6,664 nucleotides of DNA, taken from the NCBI GenBank assembly GCA_002339085.1, contig DDDX01000031.1, forward strand, positions 1 through 6,664, given 5' to 3'. Numbering within the stretch: position 1 is the first letter of the stretch; each line of letters opens with the position of its first letter. The position numbers were made by a program, and so were the translations under genes. Below, piece by piece: positions 6,525-6,664 of the stretch. Under the pieces are notes generated by a model. That model did no database searches. It had not been told where the DNA came from and saw nothing but the letters and a program-made list of their open reading frames with translations. This DNA comes from Cellvibrionales bacterium UBA1969. Its GTDB lineage: Bacteria; Pseudomonadota; Gammaproteobacteria; Pseudomonadales; UBA7434.

Positions 6525-6664
6525 ATGGCATTGTTTAGCCAGCTTTCAAAAAACCGTTTTTTCGCCCCCATTGCTGTTATTGTACTCGCGCTTGGCATAT
6601 CGAGCCTTTTGGTCTCTTTCCAGCCAGAAATCGATAAAATTATCCCCACAAAAATACTGCCAAC
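6525..6664 (+). CDS. N-terminus of a probable RND/HlyD-type periplasmic adaptor (runs off the right edge)
   Basis: The first 46 codons of a rightward gene. The ATG at 6525-6527 has AAGGG (6514-6518) with a 6-base spacer, a strong ribosome binding site. The peptide starts MALFSQLSKNRFFAPIAV and has a short positively charged N-terminus (Lys9, Arg11), one hydrophobic helix of about residues 12-32, then FQPEIDKIIPTKILP. A signal anchor followed by a polar, proline-containing stretch is what membrane-fusion proteins of RND efflux systems look like at their N-terminus, but the diagnostic lipoyl and beta-barrel parts lie outside the window. Other possibilities are any single-span or secreted protein. 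If it is an adaptor, a full RND permease gene should follow it. It is transcribed divergently from the DUF3604 cluster. That a gene starts here is fairly sure; the family is a guess. Confidence 0.6.
   Translation, partial: MALFSQLSKNRFFAPIAVIVLALGISSLLVSFQPEIDKIIPTKILP

Noticed and set aside
6481..6664. Second rightward open frame, starting with the ATG at 6481, overlapping the adaptor-like gene
   Set aside because: It stays open to the window edge but has no ribosome binding site and a composition without a clear signal or domain. The frame starting at 6525 has AAGGG at the right spacing and a proper membrane anchor.

Overview
The window looks like chromosomal DNA of a gammaproteobacterium of moderate G+C content, probably an aerobic, marine-type heterotroph. 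The evidence is a recA start closely resembling gammaproteobacterial RecA, an E. coli-type LexA box in front of it, and an accessory cluster of exported DUF3604 protein, aldehyde dehydrogenase and CrtC/AttH-like lipocalin. I associate that cluster with lipid-, steroid- or terpenoid-degrading marine gammaproteobacteria. The taxonomic reading is inference; the sequence names no genus.

Layout from left to right. The first 158 codons of recA run leftward off the edge (1-476), with a clear promoter whose -10 is covered by a near-perfect SOS box. Next comes a leftward remnant of the C-terminal end of an RND efflux permease (740-946), which has no body and no start of its own. A strong hairpin terminator (954-988) separates it from a leftward four-gene cluster. 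Read in the direction of transcription, that cluster is: an exported DUF3604/PHP-like protein (4009-6069), a 55-residue two-helix membrane protein (3788-3955), a class-3-fold NAD(P)-dependent aldehyde dehydrogenase (2255-3691), and a cytosolic CrtC/AttH-like protein of the DUF7064/DUF7065 type (1020-2171). The gaps are 53, 96 and 83 bases, no convincing terminator lies inside, and the terminator follows the last gene, so one transcription unit is the simplest reading.

A 455-base divergent spacer (6070-6524) separates this cluster from a rightward gene cut by the window end. Its 46 visible codons encode a signal-anchor-like N-terminus resembling an RND/HlyD-type periplasmic adaptor. The spacer holds a candidate leftward promoter, a perfect 10-bp palindrome in the predicted leader, and a 10-bp-armed inverted repeat in front of the rightward gene.

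How the genes may work together (inference): the exported metal-dependent DUF3604 protein could process or bind a substrate in the periplasm, the aldehyde dehydrogenase would oxidise an aldehyde intermediate to the acid, and the lipocalin-like protein could bind or hydrate a hydrophobic terpenoid- or steroid-like compound. None of these substrates can be read from the sequence. I found no CRISPR array, tRNA, rRNA, insertion sequence or phage module.
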